A DNA stretch of 15,908 nt, from NCBI GenBank assembly GCA_937871985.1, contig CALMPB010000355.1, positions 1 to 15,908 on the forward strand, given 5' to 3'. This DNA comes from an uncultured Burkholderiaceae bacterium. Its GTDB lineage: Bacteria > Pseudomonadota > Gammaproteobacteria > Burkholderiales > Burkholderiaceae. Below, piece by piece: positions 6,269 through 13,603 of the stretch. The notes beneath the pieces are model-generated. The model was not told where the DNA came from. It saw only the letters and a program-made list of their open reading frames with translations, and did not search any database. The position numbers and the translations under genes were made by a program. The first letter of the stretch is position 1, and the number at the start of each line of letters is the position of its first letter.

Positions 6269-8224
6269 CTACAACAACCGGATGGCCATGTCCCCGGTAG
6301 GGCGGCAACTGCAAGCCAGCGTGATCCCTCGCGACTTCTCATCCGCGCTCAATACCGCCATGTCTTCATCGGCATTGTTCGGCGAGAGACGCCATGATCC
6401 TTCGATCACCTGGCATTTGCACGTCCCGCACAGACCCGCCTGGCAGCTGGATGCAATGGGCAGCCCCGCCGCCCGGATGATTTCGAGCAGGTTGTGCGAC
6501 GACTCGGTGGATATGGATTTCCCCTGGTCGGGAAAGTCGATCCGCACTGTCTTGGTCGCTAGCTGCGTGGTGCCGGACGGCTGTGGCAGTGCAGGCTGGG
6601 CCGCACCGCCGAAGGCTTCTTCCATGAAGTTGGCAGCCGAGAAGTGGGGCCTGGCGGCCAGGATGGCGCGGACGGATTGGCGAAAACCTTCCGGCCCGCA
6701 GCAGAACACAATCCGTTCATCCACGTCCGGGCAGATGTCCCCGAGCATCCCGGGGTCGAGGCGGCCGCTGTACGCTCCCTCCTGTCCATGCGCTTGTGTC
6801 AGATTCCGCGAAACCCGCAGCGGATGGGCGGCGACCGAGGACAGCCACTTCAGCTCGGCGCAGAACGCTTCGTCGCCCGCACTGCGGCAGCTTTGATGCA
6901 GGACCACGTCGATGGGGAGATGGAGATCGATCATCCAGCGCAGCATGGAGATGAGCGGCGTCATGCCGCTTCCCGCGCCAAGGAGGAGCAGCTTGCGTCC
7001 CGGGCGCTTCTGGAAATGGAAGTGGCCCATCGGCCCCTGGCCGGTCAGGGTCAGGCCAACCTTGCAGTGCTCGTGCAGCCAGTGGGAGACGGATCCGCCT
7101 ACGACCCGCTTGACGGAAATGCTGATGTCGCTCGGCCGTGACGGCGACGATGAGATCGTGTATGAGCGCATGGCGCTGCCCGTGGGAAGCGGCGCTTCCA
7201 GGGTGATGAACTGGCCGGCGAAATAGCCCGCCAGCGGCGGGTCGGTCCTGAAGCGGAGCGTTCGGATGTCGGGGGTCTCATCGATGACCGCGACGCAGGT
7301 GAGCTGGATTTTTTGAGGCGGCTTGGGAACGGTCTCCACGCCCCAGCGCGCCAGCTCCTGCGGCTTCATGAGGCCGTGCGGTGCGGGAACGGCTCCGATG
7401 AAGATGGGCCTGGCTTGGCTTTCGAGCACCTCCAGCCGGTCCGACGCGAAGATTCTCCCCGCGTTGCGCGGGACGATATGGATGCCGAAATACACCAGCC
7501 CATCGTCCATTTTTCGGAACCTCGAAAGCGTCCTCAGCGGCTCGGCGATGGAGGGGCGCTGCGGATCCAGCGGATCCAGCGTGGTCATGGTGCACCGGCT
7601 GCACCCCTCGGCCACATCGAACTCGACGGCGCCGATGCGGATGCGCTTCCACGTGTCCTCCGCCCACGGCACGTCGGCGGACACGACGATGTTGGGGCGA
7701 AAGCGCTGCATGGTGATGCTGTGTTCCAGCCGCTCGTTCAAGGCCGCCAGCGACGCCGTGTTGGTCAGCAGCACGGCGCTCTTGTCCGTGAAGGTGCTCT
7801 GGCGATCCGGTGCCACGGGCATCGGCCGCAGGGTGTGCTCGCCCATGGCCACCAGCCGTGCCGGACGGCCGAGGTAGCGGCTGAGCCAGGCATCGATCTC
7901 GTCGCCCAATGACCGAACCAGAACACCGTCATCCCAGACGACGGCATTGAGTTCCGCTGACCCTGTGCGACCAATCTCGATCGGCGGCATGCCCGGCGCA
8001 GTGAACACATAGCCGCCCTCCACGGGCAGGCACCGGATGGAGAGCATGGTGGGCAGCTCGCGTGCCGTGAGGAACTTCGCATTGGCATCGACGACCATCA
8101 GCCGGCGATCGAGTTCGATCCCGTCGAGAAGCAGCTTCAGGGTCTCCACGCGATGGGGTTCGCCGGATTTGAGCGGATGGATGAACAGTGAATCGAGTGG
8201 TTGGGGACCCAAGGGGGTGCGCAT
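6269..8224 (-). CDS. MOSC / ferredoxin-NAD(P) reductase / 2Fe-2S ferredoxin fusion protein
   Basis: A 651-residue three-part protein. Residues about 8-120 are the MOSC N-terminal barrel and 130-290 the MOSC domain, with the cysteine pair GCSRC (208, 211) followed by TMTTLDP, as in YcbX and mARC molybdenum enzymes. Residues about 305-530 are a flavoprotein reductase, with RSYTISSSPS (from 353) for FAD, GAGSGMTP (416) for NAD(P)H and CCGPEGF (508). Residues about 557-651 are a plant-type 2Fe-2S ferredoxin (C594, C599, C602 and a later cysteine at 638 or 640). It probably carries electrons from NAD(P)H to a molybdenum cofactor in one chain, reducing N-hydroxylated or similar compounds; the substrate is unknown. 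It converges on the Nei-like gene. An IS4-family element sits about 125 bp upstream. Confidence 0.9.
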   Translation of the reverse strand: MRTPLGPQPLDSLFIHPLKSGEPHRVETLKLLLDGIELDRRLMVVDANAKFLTARELPTMLSIRCLPVEGGYVFTAPGMPPIEIGRTGSAELNAVVWDDGVLVRSLGDEIDAWLSRYLGRPARLVAMGEHTLRPMPVAPDRQSTFTDKSAVLLTNTASLAALNERLEHSITMQRFRPNIVVSADVPWAEDTWKRIRIGAVEFDVAEGCSRCTMTTLDPLDPQRPSIAEPLRTLSRFRKMDDGLVYFGIHIVPRNAGRIFASDRLEVLESQARPIFIGAVPAPHGLMKPQELARWGVETVPKPPQKIQLTCVAVIDETPDIRTLRFRTDPPLAGYFAGQFITLEAPLPTGSAMRSYTISSSPSRPSDISISVKRVVGGSVSHWLHEHCKVGLTLTGQGPMGHFHFQKRPGRKLLLLGAGSGMTPLISMLRWMIDLHLPIDVVLHQSCRSAGDEAFCAELKWLSSVAAHPLRVSRNLTQAHGQEGAYSGRLDPGMLGDICPDVDERIVFCCGPEGFRQSVRAILAARPHFSAANFMEEAFGGAAQPALPQPSGTTQLATKTVRIDFPDQGKSISTESSHNLLEIIRAAGLPIASSCQAGLCGTCKCQVIEGSWRLSPNNADEDMAVLSADEKSRGITLACSCRPTGDMAIRLL

Positions 8225-8348
8225 GTTCTCTAGCCCAGTAAAAAAGGGCCGACGTCAAGCGTTTGGTGAAACCAGCCGGATGGCTAGAAGCCTATATGGA
8301 ATGTGGAGTTAGCTCTAATTTTCGCCGCGTTGCGGGGCTGCGAGATTG

Positions 8349-8360
8349 TGGGCTAGGAGC
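8349..8360 (+). repeat. Target-site duplication of the IS4 element, left copy
   Basis: TGGGCTAGGAGC here is repeated exactly at 9814-9825, immediately outside the 15-bp inverted ends of the IS4-family element. Twelve bases falls in the 10-13 bp range typical of IS4-group insertions. The intact duplication indicates a simple, fairly recent insertion. Confidence 0.93.
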
Positions 8361-8394
8361 AATACTGTTCAGATAGTATTTTTAAAGCCATAAT

Positions 8395-8424
8395 CCTCAT
8401 CCATCGAAGCTTCAATGGATGAGG
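8395..8424 (+). repeat. Palindrome over the IS4 transposase start region
   Basis: CCTCATCCATCGAAG (8395-8409) pairs with CTTCAATGGATGAGG (8410-8424) at 14 of 15 positions. In RNA the right arm would bury the GAGG ribosome binding site and the ATG at 8419, and leave the ATG at 8428 just outside. A -10-like CATAAT at 8389-8394 would place the element's own transcript start near 8401, inside the left arm. Only transcripts entering from outside would then carry the full hairpin. Confidence 0.8.
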
Positions 8425-9627
8425 GTGATGGCCAGAACACGCAAGACGCTGCCGTCGAGAGTTGACGTTGCGCATTTGATCAGCGCCGGGGTGCTGGCCA
8501 GCGTGTGTCCACGGACGTTGATCGAAGAAGTGTTGGCCGAGACCGGCAAGGCCAGCCAGCGGGAGCGGCTGCTGCCCGCGCCGGCAGTGGTGTATTACGT
8601 GATGGCGCTGGCGCTGTGGCGCGAAGCGCCGCTGGAGGAAGTGCTGCGCGTGGTGTGCGAAGGCCTGCAATGGCTCGGCGGCGGCCACACTGAGGCGGTG
8701 CAGGCCAGCAAGTCCGCGATCTCGCAGGCGCGCAGCCGGCTGGGCCCCGAGGTCATGCGCCAATTGGCCGATCGGGTGCTGCGCCCGCTGGCCGCGCCGG
8801 GGGCGCCAGGGGCGTGGTACCGGGGATTGCGCGTGATGGCCCTGGACGGCAGCTGCATGGACGTGGCCGACGAGGCGGCCAACGCCAAGTTCTTCGGCTA
8901 CCCGGGCGCCTCGCGCGGCCAAAGCGCCTTCCCGCAGGCGCGCGTTCTGGGCCTGGTGGAATGCGGCACGCACGCGGTGGTGGCAGCCGGCATCGCACCC
9001 TACGGCCACAGCGAGCAGGTCATGGCCGCCCAGTTGCTGCCCGCCAAGCTCACGCCCGAGATGCTGGTGCTGGCCGACCGCAACTTCTACGGCTTCAAGC
9101 TCTGGCAGACCGCCTGCGCTACGGGCGCCAAGCTGGCCTGGCGGGTCAAATCCAACCTCAAGCTGCCGGTAGAGCAGATGTTGCCCGATGGCTCGTACCT
9201 GAGCCGCGTGTTCGACAGCGACGACCGCGCGCGGCGCGCAGGGCAAACGGTGCGTGTGATCGACTACGCGCTCGAGGGCTCGGCCACGCCGGCGCAGGGC
9301 AGCTACCGGCTGCTGACCAACCTCCTGGACCCCGATGCGGCGCCGGCCCTGGAGCTGGCCGCGCTGTACCACGAGCGCTGGGAGATCGAGGGGGTGTTCG
9401 ATGAGTTCAAGACGCATTTGCGCGCCAACAGCACGGTGCTGCGCAGCAAGACGCCCGAGCTGGTGCAGCAGGAGCTGTGGGGGCTGCTGCTGGCGCACTT
9501 TGCGATTCGCCAGTTGATGGCGCAGGCGGCCTGGGCGCGCGAACTCGATCCGGATCGCCTGAGCTTCATGCACGCCGTGCGCGTGATCAAGCGCAAGATG
9601 CCGCAAGCTGCGGCCGTTTCCCCCTGA
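8419..9627 (+). CDS. IS4-family transposase, frame ends early at CCC-TGA
   Basis: A 402-residue DDE transposase. The N-terminal region (RTLIEEVLAETG...LPAPAVVYYVMALALW) is the IS4-type N-terminal domain. The catalytic core has ALDGSCMD (D143), LVLADRNFYG (D220) and the Y-(2)-R-(3)-E-(6)-K signature in YHERWEIEGVFDEFK (Y317, R320, E324, K331). It catalyses cut-and-paste transposition. The start may be ATG 8419 or, more likely given GAGGG just before it, ATG 8428 (MARTRKTL). The frame stops at TGA 9625, but a typical IS4-family tail continues directly in the +1 frame to 9805, so this copy is either frameshifted or relies on +1 slippage at a run of five C. Confidence 0.9.
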   Translation: MRVMARTRKTLPSRVDVAHLISAGVLASVCPRTLIEEVLAETGKASQRERLLPAPAVVYYVMALALWREAPLEEVLRVVCEGLQWLGGGHTEAVQASKSAISQARSRLGPEVMRQLADRVLRPLAAPGAPGAWYRGLRVMALDGSCMDVADEAANAKFFGYPGASRGQSAFPQARVLGLVECGTHAVVAAGIAPYGHSEQVMAAQLLPAKLTPEMLVLADRNFYGFKLWQTACATGAKLAWRVKSNLKLPVEQMLPDGSYLSRVFDSDDRARRAGQTVRVIDYALEGSATPAQGSYRLLTNLLDPDAAPALELAALYHERWEIEGVFDEFKTHLRANSTVLRSKTPELVQQELWGLLLAHFAIRQLMAQAAWARELDPDRLSFMHAVRVIKRKMPQAAAVSP

Positions 9628-9805
9628 GCGTTTGCCTGCCTGGCGCGAGGCCCTGCTGGCCGAGATCGCGCGCGGGCGCTGCGTGAGCAGTCGTGGGCGC
9701 CTGAACCCGCGCGGCGTCAAGCGCAAGATGAGCAACTTCAATGTTCGGCATCGCGGCGCAGCGCTCCATTTGCGGCATCAGCCAGTGCCGGTGCTTCGTA
9801 TCTGA
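9626..9805 (+). pseudogene. Out-of-frame C-terminal tail of the IS4 transposase
   Basis: Starting at GAG 9626, this frame reads ERLPAWREALLAEIARGRC and then a stretch with SSRGRLNPRGVKRKMSNF, ending at TGA 9803-9805 inside the right inverted repeat. A terminal tail with arginine-glycine and VKRKMS motifs is usual for longer IS4-family transposases, and joining it would give about 461 residues. Deleting one C from the run CCCCC at 9620-9624 would fuse both frames as VSPERLPAW. The tail is therefore genuine transposase sequence, reachable only by frameshifting or lost by mutation. Confidence 0.8.
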
Positions 9806-9813
9806 ACAGTATT

Positions 9814-9825
9814 TGGGCTAGGAGC
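9814..9825 (+). repeat. Target-site duplication of the IS4 element, right copy
   Basis: Exact second copy of TGGGCTAGGAGC. The next 175 bp up to the MerR gene stop hold no convincing gene; a leftward frame from 9966 crosses the IS4 end and is not credible. Confidence 0.93.
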
Positions 9826-10000
9826 CACATAAGAGCATCGCAGGAGGAAGCCGGAGCGTGCTGCAGCGGAGGCGACTGCCAGCAGACGGCAGGCATATTT
9901 AACTATCCTAGCCAAGTCGATCGCGGCGCTGCAGAACGAAGAGCGCGCAGCGTCGGGGCGGTGCATTCCGACTCACGCCTCAGCACCATTAAGGCATCGA

Positions 10001-10387
10001 CTACTCTGCTACAGGCCCGATTCCCTCCGCTAGCATCTTGCGCAACCGCACGCGTCGCTGTTCAAGCTCTGAGATCTGTCGCTCGATGGACGCAAGCCTT
10101 TTGCGCTGCACTTCCGTCGTCTCAGGGCACACCGCCGCCCCCTCGATCATCTTCATGCAATCGGGAAACCCTCGGATTTCGGTCAGACTGAAGCCTGCCG
10201 CAATCAATCGCTGGAGTTGGCGAACTTGCGTGATGGCTGATGCGGGGAACAAGCGATAGCCGTTCTCGGCGCGTACGGAGGGCAGCAGCCCGTTATCGTC
10301 GTAGTGCCGGATCGAGCGCAGACTCGCCCCCGTCTTGCGGGCAAGTTCGCCGATGGACATTGAGGCTTGTGTCGTGGTTTTAGACAT
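10001..10387 (-). CDS. MerR-family transcriptional regulator
   Basis: A 128-residue regulator. SIGELARKTGASLRSIRHYDD is the MerR helix-turn-helix with the usual IRHYDDNGLL continuation, ENGYRLF follows as the wing, and a coiled coil (RKRLASIERQISELEQRR) dimerises it near the C-terminus. Two cysteines in CMKMIEGAAVC may form or tune an inducer site. It is divergent from the secreted hydrolase gene, and the 90-bp gap holds a MerR-like operator, so it most likely controls that gene. I start at the ATG at 10387 (MSKTTTQ); an in-frame GTG at 10423 would start inside the operator and is unlikely. The inducer cannot be told. Its target is now broken by insertions. Confidence 0.9.
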   Translation of the reverse strand: MSKTTTQASMSIGELARKTGASLRSIRHYDDNGLLPSVRAENGYRLFPASAITQVRQLQRLIAAGFSLTEIRGFPDCMKMIEGAAVCPETTEVQRKRLASIERQISELEQRRVRLRKMLAEGIGPVAE

Positions 10388-10412
10388 GAACAAACGATAC
10401 CACTTTTTTCTC

Positions 10413-10443
10413 TTGACACTCACATCAATGTGAAGGTTGAGAC
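10413..10443 (+). promoter_or_regulatory. MerR-type operator/promoter for the hydrolase gene
   Basis: TTGACA (10413-10418) overlaps the start of a dyad with perfect arms TCACAT and ATGTGA (10420-10425, 10428-10433), followed by AGGTTGAGACT, where a weak -10 box would fall after a long spacer of about 18-20 bp. A symmetric site filling an over-long spacer is typical of MerR-controlled promoters, and a MerR gene lies immediately divergent. The hydrolase start follows at 10478 with AAGGAG before it. Confidence 0.65.
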
Positions 10444-10477
10444 TAGGAATCTTCCCAAAACCAAGGAGTGTTGATTC

Positions 10478-11184
10478 ATGTCTTTACCGAAGATTCATGG
10501 TGCGCTTGGCGCGCTGTTCGTGACCCTTGCATTGCTGGTCACATCATCCGCCGCACTTGCCGATACCAAGGGCTACACCGTCACCGCACCCGATGGCGTC
10601 GTGTTGGCTGTGCAGGAGGCTGGCAATCCAAACGGCACCCCCATCATCTTTGTTCATGGACTGCTTGGCAGCCGGTTGAACTGGAACAAGCAATTGCTTG
10701 ATCCCCAACTTCAACACCATCGTTTGATTACCTACGATCTGCGAGGCCACGGCCTGTCCGCCAAGCCAGTGGAGGCAGAGGCATACACTGATGGTCGCCG
10801 GTGGGCTGATGACTTGGCCGCTGTCATCGAATACACCCATGCACACAAGCCGGTGCTTGTCGGATGGTCATTGGGCGGCGCGGTGATATCGAACTACCTG
10901 GCCTCCCACGGAGATGACGACATCGCTGGTGCGGTGTATGTCAATGGCGTGATCGAGTTGAAACCCGACCAAATCGTGTCGCATCCCGAGGTTTATCAGG
11001 ATATGGTCGCTTCGGACTTGAAGACTCACCTGGATGGCGAACGCGCTTTTCTGCGCCTGTGCTTCCATCGCCAGCCCGACGCAACTACGTTCGACCTGCT
11101 GCTGGCCAACGCCGCATTGGCATCATGGGACATGCAGCGCTCCGTGCAGTCGATGACGGTTGCCGCAGCGGAAGGACTTGCTAA
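10478..11184 (+). pseudogene. Secreted alpha/beta hydrolase, 5' part, split by IS5
   Basis: Residues 1-236 of a 302-residue hydrolase. A signal peptide (ALGALFVTLALLVTSSAALA) implies export or lipid anchoring. FVHGLLGS forms the oxyanion region, DLRGHGLSAKP follows, and VGWSLGGA holds the nucleophile S131. The coding sequence is cut at CTAA (11181-11184) by the IS5 element, and the remaining frame runs into it and stops at 11209. Joining to 13703 gives EGLAK-TRVPLLLIYGAQD without a gap, restoring the aspartate and histidine. AAGGAG precedes the ATG. The truncated product keeps the serine but lacks the other two triad residues and should be inactive. It is probably induced by the divergent MerR protein; substrate unknown. 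Confidence 0.93.
11181..11184 (+). repeat. CTAA target duplication of the IS5 element, left copy
   Basis: CTAA directly precedes the left IS5 end and recurs at 13699-13702 directly after the right end. Duplication of a CTAA/CTAG-type tetramer is characteristic of the IS5 group. Confidence 0.88.
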
Positions 11185-11276
11185 GGAACCTCTGCACGAA
11201 TCCCGATGATCTGTGCTCACCCTGGAGTTGACCCGTTTCCGTGAACACATCATTCTTTGTGTTCAAGGAGTCGCAA

Positions 11277-11600
11277 ATGTCCAAAGTACGACCGCCGTAC
11301 CCGGCGGAATTCCGCCAGCAGATGGTCGAGCTGGTTCGAGCCGGCCGCACGCCCGCGCAGCTCTCGCGTGAGTTCGGTGTCACCGCCCAATCCATCACCA
11401 ACTGGGTTGGCCAAGCCGCCATCGACGACGGCAAGCCTTTACCAGGCAAGGAAGGCCTGAGCACTGCCGAGCGGGAAGAACTGGTGCGCCTGCGCCGGCA
11501 GTTGCGCCAGGTCCAGATGGAGCGCGACATCCTGGCAAAGGCTACGGCCTGGTTTGCCGGTCGCAGCGATGCGACTTCCACGAAGTCTTCGGACTCGTGA
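11277..11600 (+). CDS. IS3-family transposase OrfA
   Basis: A 107-residue DNA-binding subunit. YPAEFRQQMVELVRAGRTPAQLSREFGVTAQSITNWV is a helix-turn-helix of the IS3 OrfA type, followed by a leucine-zipper-like helix (EELVRLRRQLRQVQMERDIL) that multimerises OrfA and OrfAB. AAGGAG precedes the ATG at 11277; an in-frame ATG at 11241 is less likely. The stop overlaps the OrfB start (GTGA). OrfB is in the -1 frame and stays open back into orfA past GGCAAAGG, so an OrfAB fusion by -1 frameshifting is possible, although a classic A6G slip site is not present. Confidence 0.92.
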   Translation: MSKVRPPYPAEFRQQMVELVRAGRTPAQLSREFGVTAQSITNWVGQAAIDDGKPLPGKEGLSTAEREELVRLRRQLRQVQMERDILAKATAWFAGRSDATSTKSSDS

Positions 11601-12499
11601 TGGCGAACCAGGCCGACCTCCCTGTGCGCACCATGTGCCGTGTCCTCGGTGTCTCAGCCAGCGGCTTCTATGCCTGGCGCGACCGTGCTCCTTCACAGCG
11701 CAGCATCGCCAACGCGGTGATGACCGAGCGCATCCGCCAGATTCACCAGGACTCCTACGAGTCCTACGGAATGCCCCGGGTGCGGGCCGAGCTCATCGAG
11801 CAAGGTGTGAGCATCAGCCGCCAGCGCGTGGCCCGGCTCATGCGGCAAGCCGGCATCCACGGCATCAGCAAGCGCCGAGGCTTCACCGTCACCACCCGTC
11901 GCGACAAACGTCAGGCCCCAGCTCGTGACCTGGTCAACCGGCGTTTCCGCGCCACTGGCCCGAACCAGCTGTGGGTGGCGGACATGACCTACGTACCGAC
12001 CTGGATGGGGTTTCTCTATCTGGCCGTGGTCATCGACGTCTGGAGCCGGCGCGTGGTGGGCTGGGCCATGGGCGAACGCATGACCGCAGACCTCGTTCTC
12101 GAGGCCTTGAACATGGCGCTGGAGCAGCGCAAACCCAAGGGTGTCATCCACCACAGCGACCAGGGCAGCCAGTACACGAGCGTGGCCTTCGGGGAGCGCT
12201 GCCGCCAGATGCAGGTCAGGCCTTCGATGGGAACGGTGGGCGATGCCTACGACAACGCAATGGCCGAGAGCTTCTTCGCCAGCCTGGAGGGCGAACTCAT
12301 CGAGCGCAGCACCTTCCAGAGCAAAGCACAGGCCCGCATGGCGGTCTTCACATGGATTGAAGGCTGGTACAACCCCCGGCGCCGCCACAGCGGCCTGGGC
12401 TACCTCTCACCCCTGAACTTTGAAAGGAGCAACGAAGCCTTGTTTGATGTTGTCGACGAGGCCGTCGTGCATGTCGAGGCAACACCCGAAACGGTTTGA
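11597..12499 (+). CDS. IS3-family transposase OrfB (catalytic)
   Basis: A 300-residue integrase-fold protein. An N-terminal HTH_21-like region (IHQDSYESYGMPRVRAEL) precedes the rve catalytic core: D129 in VADMTYVP, D188 in HHSDQGSQYTS and E224 in DNAMAESFF. The 35-residue spacing between the last two gives the DD(35)E triad of IS3 transposases. The C-terminal YNPRRRHSGLGYLSP is also conserved. The listed start is GTG 11597, overlapping the orfA stop; in active elements the working transposase is usually an OrfAB fusion made by -1 frameshifting. The sequence shows no damage. Confidence 0.94.
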   Translation: MMANQADLPVRTMCRVLGVSASGFYAWRDRAPSQRSIANAVMTERIRQIHQDSYESYGMPRVRAELIEQGVSISRQRVARLMRQAGIHGISKRRGFTVTTRRDKRQAPARDLVNRRFRATGPNQLWVADMTYVPTWMGFLYLAVVIDVWSRRVVGWAMGERMTADLVLEALNMALEQRKPKGVIHHSDQGSQYTSVAFGERCRQMQVRPSMGTVGDAYDNAMAESFFASLEGELIERSTFQSKAQARMAVFTWIEGWYNPRRRHSGLGYLSPLNFERSNEALFDVVDEAVVHVEATPETV

Positions 12500-12540
12500 G
12501 AATCAAACCAGTACCCGTCCACGAAAGTGGGTCAACTCCA

Positions 12541-12543
12541 CCC
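12541..12543 (+). repeat. CCC target duplication of the IS3 element, right copy
   Basis: CCC follows the right IS3 end and also precedes the left end at 11220-11222. Removing the element and one copy rejoins the IS5 leader smoothly before its transposase gene. Confidence 0.75.
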
Positions 12544-12568
12544 CTCAGAACAGCCGCACAATAGGCCC

Positions 12569-13531
12569 ATGAAGCAAAGCAGCCTCGGGCTCACCAACAC
12601 CACAAAGCGCACGCGTCGCCGGGAGTTCCTGGACTCCATGGAGAAGGTTGTCCCCTGGCGAGAACTGGTGGCTTTGATTGAGCCCTATGCCCCCGAGTCA
12701 GGCCGTCGCGGACAGCAGCCGTTCGCCGTGCAGACGCTGCTGCGTATTCACTTCATGCAGCAGTGGTTCAACTTGAGTGACCCAGCCATGGAAGAAGCTT
12801 TGCATGACATCCCCATGTTTCGTGACTTCGCTGGTCTATCGCACTGGGATGAGCGCATTCCCAGCGAATCGAGCATTCTTCGCTTTCGCCATTTGCTGGA
12901 GAGTCACAAGCTGGCCGAGCAGATTTTGGCCGTCGTCAATGAGCTGCTTCAGGCGCGAGGCCTGCTTCTCAGGGAGGGCACCGTGGTGGATGCCACGCTC
13001 ATTGCAGCGCCGAGCTCCACCAAGAACCAAAGCGGCACGCGAGACCCCGAGATGCACCAGAGCAAGAAGGGCAATCAATGGTACTTTGGCATGAAGGCGC
13101 ACATTGGGGCCGATGCCGACTCGGGCCTGGTGCACACCGTGCGCGGGACATCAGGCAACGTTGCGGATGTCACAGAGGCGAATGCATTGCTTCATGGACA
13201 GGAGCGTGAAGCCTATGGTGATGCTGGTTATCAAGGCGCTCACAAACGCCCCGACGCGCCCGGGTCCTTGAACTGGCTGATCGCCATGCGCCGAGGCTTG
13301 CGCAGCCAACTCGACAAGAACCATCCCATCGATTCAATGATTGACCAGGTCGAGAAGATCAAGGCCCGCATCCGCGCCAAGGTCGAGCATCCGTTTCGGG
13401 TGATCAAACGCCAGTTTGGCTACACGAAGGTGCGCTATCGAGGCTTGAAGAAAAACACGCTGCAGCTCACGACGCTGTTTGCGCTATCCAACCTGTGGAT
13501 GGCGCGACGGCACTTGCAGGCCAAGGCATGA
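12569..13531 (+). CDS. IS5-family transposase
   Basis: A 320-residue DDE transposase of the IS5 group. Its N-terminal region (VPWRELVALIEPYAPESGRRG, then AVQTLLRIHFMQQWFNLSD) is typical of the family. The catalytic aspartates are D141 in VVDATLIAAPSSTKN and D218 in YGDAGYQG, and E273 lies in the R-(3)-E-(6)-K motif RAKVEHPFRVIK. The ATG at 12569 gives the usual start; an upstream extension to 12527 would begin inside the IS3 right end. The IS3 insertion separates the gene from its left terminus and probably from its native promoter, so expression may depend on transcription leaving IS3. The coding sequence itself is intact. Confidence 0.94.
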   Translation: MKQSSLGLTNTTKRTRRREFLDSMEKVVPWRELVALIEPYAPESGRRGQQPFAVQTLLRIHFMQQWFNLSDPAMEEALHDIPMFRDFAGLSHWDERIPSESSILRFRHLLESHKLAEQILAVVNELLQARGLLLREGTVVDATLIAAPSSTKNQSGTRDPEMHQSKKGNQWYFGMKAHIGADADSGLVHTVRGTSGNVADVTEANALLHGQEREAYGDAGYQGAHKRPDAPGSLNWLIAMRRGLRSQLDKNHPIDSMIDQVEKIKARIRAKVEHPFRVIKRQFGYTKVRYRGLKKNTLQLTTLFALSNLWMARRHLQAKA

Positions 13532-13583
13532 GTGCGCCTGGGAGGCACCCGAACATCCAAATGCTGGCCAGCTTGGGCGCTGA

Positions 13584-13603
13584 ATTCGCGATTTGACGCG
13601 AAT
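13584..13603 (+). repeat. 7-bp hairpin in the IS5 tail
   Basis: ATTCGCG (13584-13590) and CGCGAAT (13597-13603) pair perfectly around a six-base loop, about 50 bp after the transposase stop. No T-run follows, so a classical terminator is not supported. It lies in the 167-bp noncoding tail of the IS5 element. Confidence 0.45.

Larger units (their letters stand above)
8361..9813 (+). mobile_element. IS4-family insertion sequence, 1453 bp
   Basis: Both ends carry the perfect inverted repeat AATACTGTTCAGATA (8361-8375, and its complement at 9799-9813), flanked by a 12-bp direct repeat. The element holds one transposase frame with the IS4-type Y-R-E-K motif. A long palindrome covers the start of the gene, and the frame breaks near the C-terminus. 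It landed in the noncoding region between the MOSC fusion gene and the MerR gene, interrupting no recognisable frame but lying upstream of the MOSC gene, whose expression it might affect. Confidence 0.95.
11223..12540 (+). mobile_element. IS3-family insertion sequence, 1318 bp, nested in IS5
   Basis: The left end begins TGGAGTTGACCCGTTTCCGT and the complement of the right end begins TGGAGTTGACCCACTTTCGT; the first 12 bases are identical and 20 of the first 24 match. The element is flanked by CCC on both sides (11220-11222, 12541-12543), a 3-bp target duplication as expected for IS3. It carries overlapping orfA and orfB with intact motifs and looks capable of transposition. Confidence 0.93.

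Noticed and set aside
8353..9741. 462-residue open frame antisense to the IS4 transposase
   Set aside because: It is a GC-driven shadow: no recognisable domain, low-complexity composition, and it crosses the IS end, while the opposite strand carries clear transposase motifs.
9778..9966. Leftward 62-residue frame right of the IS4 element
   Set aside because: It spans the insertion junction, has no ribosome binding site and no recognisable similarity.
10388..10423. GTG start at 10423 for the MerR gene
   Set aside because: It would lie inside the operator dyad and add residues not expected before the MerR helix-turn-helix.
11530..11600. Canonical A6G slippery heptamer for IS3 OrfAB
   Set aside because: No AAAAAAG is present; only GGCAAAGG lies in the overlap, so the frameshift site cannot be placed with confidence.
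11693..12388. 231-residue frame antisense to IS3 orfB
   Set aside because: Shadow of orfB, histidine- and alanine-rich with no family resemblance.
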